This document shows, in pieces, positions 8,489-16,710 of a stretch of DNA of 64,000 nucleotides (within the stretch, counting starts at the first letter, position 1; each line of letters opens with the position of its first letter). A program made the position numbers and the translations under genes. A model generated the notes under the pieces. The model did no database searches. It worked only from the letters and a program-made list of their open reading frames with translations, and had not been told where the DNA came from. The DNA is from Salegentibacter sp. (lineage in GTDB: Bacteria > Bacteroidota > Bacteroidia > Flavobacteriales > Flavobacteriaceae): contig CP051246.1 of NCBI GenBank assembly GCA_017795085.1, positions 870,514 to 934,513 of the forward strand, given 5' to 3'.

Positions 8489-9367
8489 TTAAGGTAATTT
8501 TATATGCTCTATTTTAAACGGAATTTCTTGTAATGCGTTGGCATTTTTCACCACGATCCGGAGCATAAAATCGGGTATAATTTCTTCTTTTGATGATAAA
8601 TAATACGTGTTACGGTCATTGTAATAGCTCTTGGTCATCTTTTTACCTTCTGCATTGAACAGGTCAACAGATACGATGGTATTTTCGTCATCTTTTTTAT
8701 AGAAATACAGGGCTGTTCCGGGGCCGTTTTTGTTATTCTTATATTCAAAATCCCTGATGATGTTATACACATAAAATTCAGCTTTTTTTTCATTTTCACC
8801 AATACCCAATTGTTTGTGCAAACTTTGAGCTTCTGCACCGATACTTTTAGGGTTTTCATTTTTCATCCGGGCCCATTTTTCAGCGTTGAGCAAAACCAAT
8901 TGGGCGTTATCTACTTTACCGGCCAATATGTTCTTTTCAAGCATTGCCCTTATGTTGGTTTGCTCAATTTTGGAGTTTTTCGCTTCGGAAATCACAAAAT
9001 ACTCTAAACTTCCTTCTACACTTATTGCAGTGGCTTGACGGCTTGGGGCACTCAGACCAATCACCAGCTCTTTTTCCCGTGTATAATAGTTGGTCGGATA
9101 AGGATAGCCATTTTTCACAACAAGTTGATTGCCAATATTGTCAACCGCTTTGGTGATTTCCTTAATCCTAATCTTGTGGTCAGGATCTATCAGAGTACCT
9201 TGCAACTCGGTAATAATGGCAAGCTCGTTGTTTCTGTAATCCACAAGCCGATTTTCTTCAATGCCTTTGTACACCAGTTTGGCTTGTTGTGAAAAACCTG
9301 TTTGGCCAACGAAACAACAAAGAAGGATAGTCAATACCTTTACGTATAATGAATTTGGTTCTGACAT
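8489..9367 (-). CDS. Secreted protein, paralogue of its downstream neighbour
   Basis: A 292-residue protein with signal peptide (cleavage expected after QTGFSQ, about residue 27). It is the second member of a tandem paralogous pair with 7585-8478: same order of motifs, including LSAPSRQATAISVEGSLEYF-type strand pair near residues 102-121 and a closing PFKIEHIKLP. No catalytic motif is visible, and the repeats of hydrophobic-polar alternation suggest a beta-sandwich. It lies 12 bp downstream of a lipoprotein gene. The pair probably arose by gene duplication and the two products may act together, but function is not known. Confidence 0.8.
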   Translation of the reverse strand: MSEPNSLYVKVLTILLCCFVGQTGFSQQAKLVYKGIEENRLVDYRNNELAIITELQGTLIDPDHKIRIKEITKAVDNIGNQLVVKNGYPYPTNYYTREKELVIGLSAPSRQATAISVEGSLEYFVISEAKNSKIEQTNIRAMLEKNILAGKVDNAQLVLLNAEKWARMKNENPKSIGAEAQSLHKQLGIGENEKKAEFYVYNIIRDFEYKNNKNGPGTALYFYKKDDENTIVSVDLFNAEGKKMTKSYYNDRNTYYLSSKEEIIPDFMLRIVVKNANALQEIPFKIEHIKLP

Positions 9368-9379
9368 AATTCTATTTTT

Positions 9380-10369
9380 TTATTCAATAATTTCTAATTC
9401 CGTTTCTACTACAATTTGCTTTTCTGAATGTCGGTCCTTCAGCACGGCTTTGAGTGTACAAGGACTTTCTACCCGTCCTTTTTGAAAGGTGATTCTTGCG
9501 TGAGCCTGTTTTTTTAAATCTTCCATCCTTATCCCCGTTGCTTCGTACTTGCTGAACAGATCGGGGTTTTTCAGGATGATGTTTCTTTTTTTGTCCGTTA
9601 ATTCAATGGAAAACTCCGGAAATACCATTCCGTTGATTTCTTTAAAGCCGGTGACGCCTTCAAGAATAAGCATCAATACATCTTCCTGGTTGATGTTTTT
9701 GTCAAGCACAGGTGCATTATCGCTTTCGTTCCACAGGTAGATGTTGTCATTGCTTACCTGATTTGCTGTTACATCAAGTAGCCCGGCATCTTTTACGGTA
9801 AAAGGCATTTTGTAGCTGAATGTTCCATCGCCCTTTTTATCCCAAATGTTGATATAGGCAATATATTTCTCGTCATTGTTGTGTAGCAAGGCCGCAATAA
9901 AATTGGTCTGCAATTGCAAGGTTAAACCTGTGTCAGGTACAAAATCGGTTATTAAATCAGGTTCCGACAACACCGTGTCTTTCTCGTTGTTAACGATATA
10001 CATCGACAAGCCGGGAAAAACATTGCCATTTTCCTTGGTAAAGCCGCTCATTTCATTAAACATAAGGTTTACGTTTTCGCCAAATACAAAACTGTTCCGC
10101 TCTTCGGCCCGGCCGTTAATTTCCATTGAAATAACTTCGCAGCTAAGCCCGTCTCCCTTTGCCGTAGTCCCGTTTATCAAATCTTTAAAACTGTTCCGCT
10201 CTTCGGCCCGGCCGTTAATTTCCATTGAAATAACTTCGCAGCTAAGCCCGTCTCCCTTTGCCGTAGTCCCGTTTATCAAATCTTTTTGATACGATTTCCG
10301 AAACTCGCAAGAGGAAAAAAACAATGTCATAAGCAATAGGTTTAAGAAAGTTGATTTACTTGTTGTCAT
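9380..10369 (-). CDS. Two-repeat lipoprotein with a recent 33-residue tandem duplication
   Basis: A 329-residue protein with a lipoprotein signal (MTLFFSSC, lipidated Cys at about residue 21). Two related halves are visible: MSGFTKENGNVFPGLSMYIV with PDLITDF near residues 110-145, and VTGFKEINGMVFPEFSIELT with PDLFSKY near residues 240-280, so the protein is an internal duplication of a beta domain. In addition residues starting KDLINGTTAK to AEERNSF are repeated exactly, giving two identical 33-residue copies near the N-terminus. The family is not recognised. The neighbours are a small membrane protein (5 bp upstream) and the secreted paralogue pair downstream. Confidence 0.8.
   Translation of the reverse strand: MTTSKSTFLNLLLMTLFFSSCEFRKSYQKDLINGTTAKGDGLSCEVISMEINGRAEERNSFKDLINGTTAKGDGLSCEVISMEINGRAEERNSFVFGENVNLMFNEMSGFTKENGNVFPGLSMYIVNNEKDTVLSEPDLITDFVPDTGLTLQLQTNFIAALLHNNDEKYIAYINIWDKKGDGTFSYKMPFTVKDAGLLDVTANQVSNDNIYLWNESDNAPVLDKNINQEDVLMLILEGVTGFKEINGMVFPEFSIELTDKKRNIILKNPDLFSKYEATGIRMEDLKKQAHARITFQKGRVESPCTLKAVLKDRHSEKQIVVETELEIIE
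10088..10285. repeat. Perfect 99-bp tandem duplication inside a lipoprotein gene
   Basis: The segments 10088-10186 and 10187-10285 are identical base for base. The unit is 99 bp, so the frame is kept and the protein gains 33 residues. Identity at third codon positions means that the duplication is very recent or an assembly effect. Confidence 0.95.
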
Positions 10370-10374
10370 AACTT

Positions 10375-10758
10375 TTATATTTTTGGGCCTTTATAGTGGG
10401 TTTTCACGAAAGAATTGAACTCTTTTTTCACTTCCTTAAATGAATAATCTTGAGCATTGGCCATTATTTCTAGCTGATTTTTTATCGTCTTTTTTTGTTT
10501 GATGAGGTTATAGGCAATCACAAACATCCAAAGTATCAGTGCCGACATCACAACAAGGGTTATGGTTATCAACTGGTTTTTGGACATCTTGCCTTGAAGT
10601 AAACGTGCAGCACCTATCATCGCTATCACAAAAAGCCCCGGTATCCTTACGGAATTGTTGAGTTTTACGTATTGCTCGTACGCTTTTAAAAGGCTCTCCA
10701 TTGCTTCTTTTTTGAAATTGGGTAAATACCTCAACTCCGTTTGTTGTTTTATTTCCAT
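10375..10758 (-). CDS. Small two-helix membrane protein, unknown
   Basis: A 127-residue protein with two membrane segments (about residues 40-57, IPGLFVIAMIGAARLLQ, and about 67-87, ITLVVMSALILWMFVIAY), flanked by charged soluble ends with coiled-coil character. The N-terminal LPNFKKEAMESLLKAYEQY and the C-terminal LEIMANAQDYSFKEVKKEF should both face the cytoplasm. No family recognised. It sits between two exported proteins in the tight minus-strand operon, with gaps of 9 and 5 bp. Confidence 0.7.
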   Translation of the reverse strand: MEIKQQTELRYLPNFKKEAMESLLKAYEQYVKLNNSVRIPGLFVIAMIGAARLLQGKMSKNQLITITLVVMSALILWMFVIAYNLIKQKKTIKNQLEIMANAQDYSFKEVKKEFNSFVKTHYKGPKI

Positions 10759-10767
10759 TACTGATTC

Positions 10768-11178
10768 TTATTTTACGTCAAAACGCACTACAATACGGTA
10801 TTTTCGTTCGTTTTTTATCTTCCCTAATAAAAGAATGCTTTTAATTTCCTGTTCATCGGTAGTTTTCACCACATAGCGTATTCGCTCACCCGAAAGGTTT
10901 CGGGTATCATTTTCTTTCTTATCAGCAATACGAATCTGACGTTTATCCAAACCGAATTCTTTTGCTTTTTTAAAAAAATAGGCCTTGCGTTCTTCCAACG
11001 AGAGCTCTTTTTCTCCGCCGTATATGGGCCTGCCGCTTAGCTCCATTATTGCTTCATAATGTTCTACCTCCCTTTGATAGATGGTCTTTCCGGCCACTTC
11101 TATATAACGGTCGTTTGTTTGTGCTACAGAGGTAACTATTGCAGCAAATAAAGTGGTTATTAATAGTATGTGTTTCAT
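10768..11178 (-). CDS. Small secreted protein, unknown
   Basis: A 136-residue protein. The frame extends upstream to 11211, but the ATG at 11176-11178 gives a proper signal peptide (MKHILLITTLFAAIVTSVAQ), so I chose that start. The mature part is highly charged, about 116 residues, and ends RKYRIVVRFDVK. No family was recognised. It follows the DUF4870-like gene by 10 bp. Confidence 0.75.
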   Translation of the reverse strand: MKHILLITTLFAAIVTSVAQTNDRYIEVAGKTIYQREVEHYEAIMELSGRPIYGGEKELSLEERKAYFFKKAKEFGLDKRQIRIADKKENDTRNLSGERIRYVVKTTDEQEIKSILLLGKIKNERKYRIVVRFDVK

Positions 11179-11188
11179 AATAAGTTGA

Positions 11189-11515
11189 TTAAAAATTAAA
11201 TCTCCCTTCAAAAAACTTCCCGATAATCGGTACGGGTTTTAAGGCTTCGTTGTTGGCGGCGATAATGCCCAGAATGATAAAGACAAGCGGGAGCAACCCG
11301 AGTAATGATAAAATACTTCCCAGAGAAGGAATAATACCCGCAATAATGGTAATGGCTATGTTCAGGATAACGGCAAAGATAAATACTCCCAGACCTTGTT
11401 CGAGGTGGTAAGAAGCCAGTTCGTTTTTTTTCTTATTGTTTTTGTTTTGGAGATAGGCGACGATCCATCCGATAATGGTGATGTACGATACGATTGAAAT
11501 AGTTTTTGAATTCAT
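11189..11515 (-). CDS. DUF4870-type small membrane protein
   Basis: A 108-residue protein with three membrane segments. It fits the DUF4870 (Tic20-like) pattern: an early YITIIGWIVAYL segment, the conserved ELASYHLEQGLGVFIF helix and a final LVFIILGIIAANNEALKPVPIIGKFF loop. The family has no proven function in bacteria. It is the first gene of the minus-strand operon running to about 5638. The region upstream (11516-11692) is shared with the divergent TPR-LuxR regulator and holds candidate promoters in both directions. Confidence 0.8.
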   Translation of the reverse strand: MNSKTISIVSYITIIGWIVAYLQNKNNKKKNELASYHLEQGLGVFIFAVILNIAITIIAGIIPSLGSILSLLGLLPLVFIILGIIAANNEALKPVPIIGKFFEGRFNF

Positions 11516-11551
11516 GGATAATTTGATTTGAAATTTGAAATTATTTTATGG

Positions 11552-11559
11552 CAAAGCTA
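11552..11559 (-). promoter_or_regulatory. Candidate -7 element for the minus-strand operon
   Basis: On the minus strand this reads TAGCTTTG, a match to the Bacteroidota -7 consensus TAnnTTTG, 37 bp before the first start codon of the operon. No clear -33 TTG is seen at the expected distance, so this is tentative. Confidence 0.4.
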
Positions 11560-11601
11560 AACCTTAAAAAAGCCCTAATTGCTTTTGTACTGCTTATACA
11601 A

Positions 11602-11643
11602 CGTCTACAACTTGTAATACTACCGACTACAAAGCGTCTACAA
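11602..11643. promoter_or_regulatory. Direct repeats CG(T/A)CTACAA between divergent promoters
   Basis: CGTCTACAA occurs at 11602-11610 and 11635-11643 and CGACTACAA at 11624-11632. The start-to-start distances are 22 and 11 bp, so all copies lie on one face of the helix. They sit between the candidate -7 elements of the two divergent units. This layout suits a regulator that binds direct repeats. The bound protein is unknown. Confidence 0.45.
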
Positions 11644-11680
11644 GATTGGGTGTTTTTGTTTTCAAGATTAAGAATTATAG

Positions 11681-11688
11681 TATTTTTG
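11681..11688 (+). promoter_or_regulatory. Candidate -7 element for the TPR-LuxR gene
   Basis: TATTTTTG fits TAnnTTTG and a TTG lies 22 bp upstream (11656-11658). It ends only four bases before the ATG at 11693, so the transcript would be almost leaderless if both calls are right. Confidence 0.4.
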
Positions 11689-11692
11689 CGAA

Positions 11693-13585
11693 ATGAATAG
11701 CTTGTTACCTGCTTTATTGTGTGTTGTTTTTTGGGTAATGTTCCCATTTAGTGTACGAGCACAATCAACTGTGGTCGATTCTTTAGATGTTATTATCGAA
11801 AATCCTAAGGTTGGCACAGGAAAACGTATAGAGGCAATATGCCAAAAAGTAAAAATCTTGACCACTCAAGACAAATTTGAAGAAGCCATACAACTTGTTA
11901 ACCGTGCAAAGCAACTTCATAAAAAGAAGCAGAATCACAAATACGATGCGCTGATTTATTCCAACTTAATGTCGATATACGCCAAACAAGACAGCCTAAG
12001 TCTTGCTTTTAAAGCTTTAGACAGTGCCCAATGGTATGCCAAACGTACAGATGACAAGCTAATTAAAGGCAGGATATGGAATAATAAAGGATGGCTGGAA
12101 ATGGTATTGGAAAACACAGACAAGGCTTACGAATACAGATTAAAAGCCTTGCGGATGCTCGAAGGTTTAACCAATGAAAAAGCAGCTTACATAAGGAGTA
12201 ACATTTATCATCACCTTGCAGCTACCGAAGCACACTGGAAAAATGAAGACAAACAATTAAAGTTTACAACCTTATGCCTAAAAGAAGCCTTAAAGAGCAA
12301 AAATGCCGATGCTATTGCAAATGCCTATTTAAGTACAGGCAGTAGTTTTTTGTACCGATACAGAAAAGACACTTCTCGAAAAACGTTGTTAGATTCATCA
12401 AAATATTATACAAAAAAAGTACTGACGTTTTCTGAAACCCGTAAACATCGTATTACTTTGCCCAACACCATCGGGCTGGCTTCCTTAAATTTGGCAAATT
12501 TATATTACGAGTTTTACCCCATTTCTTATAAAGATTCCGCTGAAATTTACCTGAACAAAGCTCTGAAGGTAGGCAGGGCAACCGATAATCTTCAAATCAT
12601 TGGGAACAGTTACGGAATTTTAAGCGGATATGCCCTTAAGGAAAAAGATTACGGGCGTGCCGAAGACTTACTGTCGATGGCGCTTGCCGAAATATCTTCC
12701 AGCCCAACAAAAGACACACGAACCCGATCGCGCATTGTAAAAGTTATGGCACAGGTAGCAGAAAAACAAAACGATGCCGATAAGGCTTTAAAATTTTACA
12801 AACAATATAACCTATTGGATAAGGAATTGTTTGATGAAGAAAAATTTTCTATCACCCAAAAACTGGAAGTCCAATATCAATCTGAAAAGCAAAAAATGGC
12901 ACTTGCAAATGCCCAACAAGAAGCCTCTTTTAGCAAGCAATTAAACCGATATTATTTAGTCCTGATTATTGCCGGGGCAATCGCTCTGTTCTTTCTGTTT
13001 CGTTCGTATCACTTTAAATTAAAAACTTCGCAACAGCAACAGTTATTGCTTTCCGGAGAAAAAAATGAGGTAGAACTCCAAGCCAACCTTAAAGCCGAAG
13101 AAATGGCCCGTTTACAAGCAGAACGGGAATTAATGCAAGAACGATTAGATCGGTTAGAGAAAGAACTTCTGGCCGGCACACTACAAGTAGAAGAAAAAAA
13201 CACCTTATTGAAAGATTTAAAAGAACAATTGAATTCTATGGATAGTAATGATCCGTTATATCAAAAAATTAAACGATTGCTCTCCAAAAGCAATGAAGCC
13301 GACAACAATTATAAAGACATTAAAACCGAGTTTATCGAAATACATCCCGATTTTACTGTGGGACTTCAACAAAAAGCCGAGAACAAGCTAACCCGACTTG
13401 ATTTAAAGTACTGTTCATACATTTTGATGGGTTTAACCAATAAAGAAATGGCCGTAAAGATGAATGTGGCCCCAAAAAGTATCCGGATGGCACGTTACCG
13501 CATCAAACAGAAATTACAATTAAAGACAGAAGAAGATCTTGACGGATTTATTAATGAAATGGGGAGTAAAGATAATATAACTTAA
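11693..13585 (+). CDS. TPR membrane regulator with C-terminal LuxR-type HTH
   Basis: A 630-residue protein. An N-terminal signal (cleavage near VRAQS, residue 24) is followed by TPR-like helical repeats to about residue 400. One membrane segment follows (about 420-440, YYLVLIIAGAIALFFLF), then a coiled coil (about 445-520) and a C-terminal HTH (about 560-620) containing LDLKYCSYILMGLTNKEMA and VAPKSIRMARYRIKQKL. This is the common Bacteroidota plan of a periplasmic TPR sensor joined to a cytoplasmic LuxR-like DNA-binding domain. It is divergent from the minus-strand envelope operon and is the obvious candidate for its regulator. The gene at 60655-62222 has the same plan. Confidence 0.85.
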   Translation: MNSLLPALLCVVFWVMFPFSVRAQSTVVDSLDVIIENPKVGTGKRIEAICQKVKILTTQDKFEEAIQLVNRAKQLHKKKQNHKYDALIYSNLMSIYAKQDSLSLAFKALDSAQWYAKRTDDKLIKGRIWNNKGWLEMVLENTDKAYEYRLKALRMLEGLTNEKAAYIRSNIYHHLAATEAHWKNEDKQLKFTTLCLKEALKSKNADAIANAYLSTGSSFLYRYRKDTSRKTLLDSSKYYTKKVLTFSETRKHRITLPNTIGLASLNLANLYYEFYPISYKDSAEIYLNKALKVGRATDNLQIIGNSYGILSGYALKEKDYGRAEDLLSMALAEISSSPTKDTRTRSRIVKVMAQVAEKQNDADKALKFYKQYNLLDKELFDEEKFSITQKLEVQYQSEKQKMALANAQQEASFSKQLNRYYLVLIIAGAIALFFLFRSYHFKLKTSQQQQLLLSGEKNEVELQANLKAEEMARLQAERELMQERLDRLEKELLAGTLQVEEKNTLLKDLKEQLNSMDSNDPLYQKIKRLLSKSNEADNNYKDIKTEFIEIHPDFTVGLQQKAENKLTRLDLKYCSYILMGLTNKEMAVKMNVAPKSIRMARYRIKQKLQLKTEEDLDGFINEMGSKDNIT

Positions 13586-13752
13586 AATATACCCTACTAA
13601 AAATCAATAACTTATTACTGAGTTGCACAAAACGTTTCTCTTTTTCTTAGCATTAAAAATCAACTACCTCGGGAAGCCCGACGGAACACAAGGTATACAA
13701 TTAGAATAGAGAACTGCAAAAGCAAGTCCCACGCTAATACTTTGGTATGGGT

Positions 13753-13785
13753 AGCACACTCCGTCAGTTTCTAGCGGAGTGTGCT
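13753..13785. terminator. Strong hairpin between convergent genes
   Basis: A perfect 11-bp stem (AGCACACTCCG and CGGAGTGTGCT) with an 11-base loop, located between the ends of the TPR-LuxR gene and the aldo/keto reductase gene. No long T tract follows in either direction. A second small hairpin (TCGGG-AAG-CCCGA) lies at 13669-13681. Termination for one or both genes is plausible but not proven. Confidence 0.4.
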
Positions 13786-13810
13786 GTTTCCCCAATTAAG
13801 TACAGCTTTT

Positions 13811-14809
13811 TTACCTCTCTCCCACCCAATGCGGATAAATGGGGGATGGTTTTGAAATTTCATCAAGTTGTTTCAAATGTTCTTCAGCCAAGTTCCAGCC
13901 CACAGCACCAATGTTGGATAATAACTGTTTTTCATTTCTCGCCCCAACGACTACATTTGAAACGGTTTTATTTTGAAGCAACCAGTTGATGGCTATCTGC
14001 GGTATTGATTTCCCGGTTTCATTACTTATTTTCTCTAATATATCCACTATATTTAAAAGAAATTCATCCTCAACCGGCGGTGCTCCCACATCGCCACCTG
14101 ATTTTATCCTGCCTGCCTTCATTTCCATCCCTCTTTTTATTTTTCCGGTCAATCGCCCCCAACCTAACGGGCTCCACGCCATCAACCCCATATTTTGGTC
14201 TTCCAGAAGTGGCATCAGTTCCTGTTCGTAATCCCGCCCGATAAGCGAATAATAGCCCTGAAGGATGACGTATTTTTCCAAATTTTTTCTTTCAGAAACA
14301 GAAAGCGATTTCATCAATTGCCACGCAGCAAAATTAGAACAGCCAATGTACCTTACCTTTCCACTTTTCACCATATTGTCAAGGGTTTTTAAGGTTTCCT
14401 CAATGGGTGTATTACGGTCAAAACCGTGCATGAAGTACAGGTCGATATAATCTGTGTTCAATCTTTTTAGACTATCTTCCAAAGCATTTATCAAATGGTA
14501 TCGAGACGAGCCTTTTTCGTTGGGTTGCTCGCCCATTTGAAAAGTTGCTTTGGTAGAAATAATACTTTTGTCCCTTTTTCCTTTTAAGGCCTTGCCCAAT
14601 ACGATTTCCGAATCGCCGAAGGAATAGACATTGGCCGTGTCAAAAAAGTTGATGTCCCTTTCCAGGCAGATATCGATTAACCTGGCGGCTTCTTTTGCAT
14701 CGGTTTGCCCCCAACGCTGAAAAAACTCGTTGGTCCCGCCAAAAGTGCCTGCTCCAAGGCTTAATACGGGTACTTTTAATCCTGAATTACCTAAGTTTCT
14801 GTATTCCAT
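13811..14809 (-). CDS. Aldo/keto reductase
   Basis: A 332-residue NADPH-dependent oxidoreductase of the aldo/keto reductase family. The catalytic tetrad is visible: Asp57 and Tyr62 in FFDTANVYSFGDSE, Lys87 in ISTKATF and His128 in LYFMHGFD. A conserved IGCSNFAAWQL and a C-terminal VVVGARNEKQL cofactor-binding segment follow. No signal peptide, so it is cytosolic. It lies 23 bp downstream of the MFS gene and forms a likely unit with it and the Crp/Fnr regulator. The natural substrate is unknown. Members of this group often act on reactive carbonyls. Confidence 0.9.
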   Translation of the reverse strand: MEYRNLGNSGLKVPVLSLGAGTFGGTNEFFQRWGQTDAKEAARLIDICLERDINFFDTANVYSFGDSEIVLGKALKGKRDKSIISTKATFQMGEQPNEKGSSRYHLINALEDSLKRLNTDYIDLYFMHGFDRNTPIEETLKTLDNMVKSGKVRYIGCSNFAAWQLMKSLSVSERKNLEKYVILQGYYSLIGRDYEQELMPLLEDQNMGLMAWSPLGWGRLTGKIKRGMEMKAGRIKSGGDVGAPPVEDEFLLNIVDILEKISNETGKSIPQIAINWLLQNKTVSNVVVGARNEKQLLSNIGAVGWNLAEEHLKQLDEISKPSPIYPHWVGER

Positions 14810-14832
14810 TTTTAGCTGTTTTTATGTTAAAA

Positions 14833-16026
14833 TTATTTTTCTATTCTACTACTGATAACCGCCACTATAATGGCCATTACGGAAAAAACTGCACTCATCA
14901 AGGTTATTGACAATAATCCCAGAGATGTTGAAAGTAGCATTCCGCCAATTGATGACCCTAATGCTATTCCTATATTGAATGCCGAAATATTTAAAACCGA
15001 AGAAACATCTTCTGTTCCTGTCAGGTATTTTTCTGAAAGTTGAATGACATACAACTGCATTCCGGGAACGGTCGCAAAACCGATAAAACCCATTATTGCC
15101 ATCAGTACCAATGTCGGTATTTTGAATGGCAAAAAACCAAATATCAGGACAAAATTTACAGACAAGAGTACGAATAAAACAATAAGGATTTTAGCGGGGT
15201 TTTTATTGGATAACTTTCCACCCGATAAATTCCCCAATGCCACGAAAACGCCATAGAGCAACAAAATCAGCGTAATTTGGCCCTCACTAAAACCTGAAAT
15301 TTCTTCTAGTAAAGGGGATAAATATGTGAACGTCCCGAATAAGGCTGCAAACGAAAATAAGGTCAACGAAAAACCGAGAAGCATTGATTTGTTTCCCAAC
15401 ACCTTGAACTGGTCTTTCAGCCGTATAGGCGTTCCTTTTTTTATGTCGTTGGGCAACCAGAATTGATTGGCTAATAAACAAAGGAACCCAACAATAACAA
15501 TTCCCCCAAAGGTAAAACGCCACCCCAATTGTTGTCCGATGTACGTACCCATCGGAACCCCCGTTACCATAGCCACTGTCAAGCCTGTAAACATTATGGA
15601 AATAGCCGTAGCTCTTTTTTCAATGGGAACCATACTACTGGCAATATTGGCACCAATGCCAACAAACACCCCGTGGGCCACTCCCGACAAAACCCTTGCA
15701 ACAATCAAAAGGCTAAAATCAGATGAAATCGAAGCCCAGGCATTGCTTACCACAAAAAGTATCATAATGACAAGCAACAATTTTTTTCTGTCAACTTTAT
15801 TGGTAAATGCGGTAACTAACGGCCCTCCGAATGCCACACCGAGTGCGTAGGAAGTAACTAGCCACCCTGCCAAAGCGGTACTGATGGAAAATTCTTTGGC
15901 AATGGTCGGCAACAAGCCAATCATAACAACTTCTGTGGTGCCGATGGCAAAAACACTAACGGTCAACGCCCATATAGCGATGGGCATACAGCTCTGTTCT
16001 GTAACTGATACACTTTTACTTTTCAT
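14833..16026 (-). CDS. MFS transporter, DHA1 (AraJ-like) efflux type
   Basis: A 397-residue protein from ATG 16024-16026. The frame can be extended to 16074, but the extra residues are polar and the shorter start gives a normal cytoplasmic N-terminus before the first helix. Twelve membrane segments are evident. Motif-like elements of drug/H+ antiporters with 12 helices are seen: EVVMIGLLPTIAKEF in helix 1, a GGPLVTAFTNKVDRKK loop between helices 2 and 3 and VARVLSGVAHGVFVGIGANIA in helix 4. Efflux of a small molecule is the expected role. It follows the Crp/Fnr gene by 72 bp and precedes the aldo/keto reductase gene. Confidence 0.87.
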   Translation of the reverse strand: MKSKSVSVTEQSCMPIAIWALTVSVFAIGTTEVVMIGLLPTIAKEFSISTALAGWLVTSYALGVAFGGPLVTAFTNKVDRKKLLLVIMILFVVSNAWASISSDFSLLIVARVLSGVAHGVFVGIGANIASSMVPIEKRATAISIMFTGLTVAMVTGVPMGTYIGQQLGWRFTFGGIVIVGFLCLLANQFWLPNDIKKGTPIRLKDQFKVLGNKSMLLGFSLTLFSFAALFGTFTYLSPLLEEISGFSEGQITLILLLYGVFVALGNLSGGKLSNKNPAKILIVLFVLLSVNFVLIFGFLPFKIPTLVLMAIMGFIGFATVPGMQLYVIQLSEKYLTGTEDVSSVLNISAFNIGIALGSSIGGMLLSTSLGLLSITLMSAVFSVMAIIVAVISSRIEK

Positions 16027-16098
16027 ACGACAAAGTTCCGAAAGGCATGGCTTGCCCAACAGGACATTTGTCAAGGATTTGCTGTGAGGAATGTCACA

Positions 16099-16674
16099 TT
16101 ATGCATTGATTTTTGACAGCCGGCTCAAGGTTTCGCGGGTAACACCAAGGTAGGAAGCAATCATCGCTTTTGGCACTCGTTGAATCAAACCCGGATATAA
16201 TGTGATAAGATTGTGGTAACGGTCGTTGGCATTACTGCTTAAAAAACAAAGGATTCGTTTTTGTAAGGCAATGTATCCGTTGGTCGTTTTTTTGAGGAAA
16301 AAGGTTTGCATTTTAGGAAGTTCGTTGCTCAATTTTTCCTTGTTCTCCAACGTAAGCGAAAGGGTTTCGGTATCTTCCAAACAATCTACAATCAGGGTCG
16401 ATTTGGTTTTGTGGTGAAATGCTTCAGCATCGGTTATCCACCAATTTTCCATTCCAAACTGTAAAATGTGTTCTTTTCCGTCCGTGTCCAGCCTGGAAAC
16501 TTTCATCAAACCGTTCAATACGAAGTAATCGTAACGAGCATAATCGCCTTCGTGAAGGACAATTTGATATTTTTTAAACCTTCTTTTTTGAAAGTGCTCC
16601 AATACAAATGCAAATTCATCGTCTGTTAGTTGGACGATTTCTTCAATTTGCTTTCTTAATGGTTTTTGATTCAT
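16099..16674 (-). CDS. Crp/Fnr family transcriptional regulator
   Basis: A 191-residue protein with a cyclic-nucleotide-binding-like beta-barrel (about residues 20-115: IVLHEGDYARYDYFVLNGLMKV) and a short C-terminal HTH (about 150-190: VPKAMIASYLGVTRETLSRLSK). There are no clustered cysteines for an Fe-S centre, so it is not a classical Fnr. It heads a minus-strand unit with an MFS exporter and an aldo/keto reductase. A 17-bp perfect palindrome lies 20-36 bp before its start, which suggests autoregulation. Confidence 0.87.
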   Translation of the reverse strand: MNQKPLRKQIEEIVQLTDDEFAFVLEHFQKRRFKKYQIVLHEGDYARYDYFVLNGLMKVSRLDTDGKEHILQFGMENWWITDAEAFHHKTKSTLIVDCLEDTETLSLTLENKEKLSNELPKMQTFFLKKTTNGYIALQKRILCFLSSNANDRYHNLITLYPGLIQRVPKAMIASYLGVTRETLSRLSKINA

Positions 16675-16693
16675 TTATCGCGATATTGTTATA

Positions 16694-16710
16694 GCGTTAC
16701 TCAGTAACGC
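16694..16710. promoter_or_regulatory. Palindromic operator candidate upstream of crp/fnr gene
   Basis: GCGTTACT-C-AGTAACGC is a perfect 17-bp palindrome 20 bp from the start codon of the Crp/Fnr gene. The half-site GTTACT fits the size of a dimeric Crp-type binding site. It could be the autoregulatory operator of the Crp/Fnr-MFS-reductase unit. Confidence 0.5.

Noticed and set aside
9876..10289. 137-codon plus-strand frame containing two identical copies of a motif
   Set aside because: It is the mirror of the 99-bp duplication in the lipoprotein gene on the minus strand. The minus-strand frame is much longer and has a lipoprotein signal.
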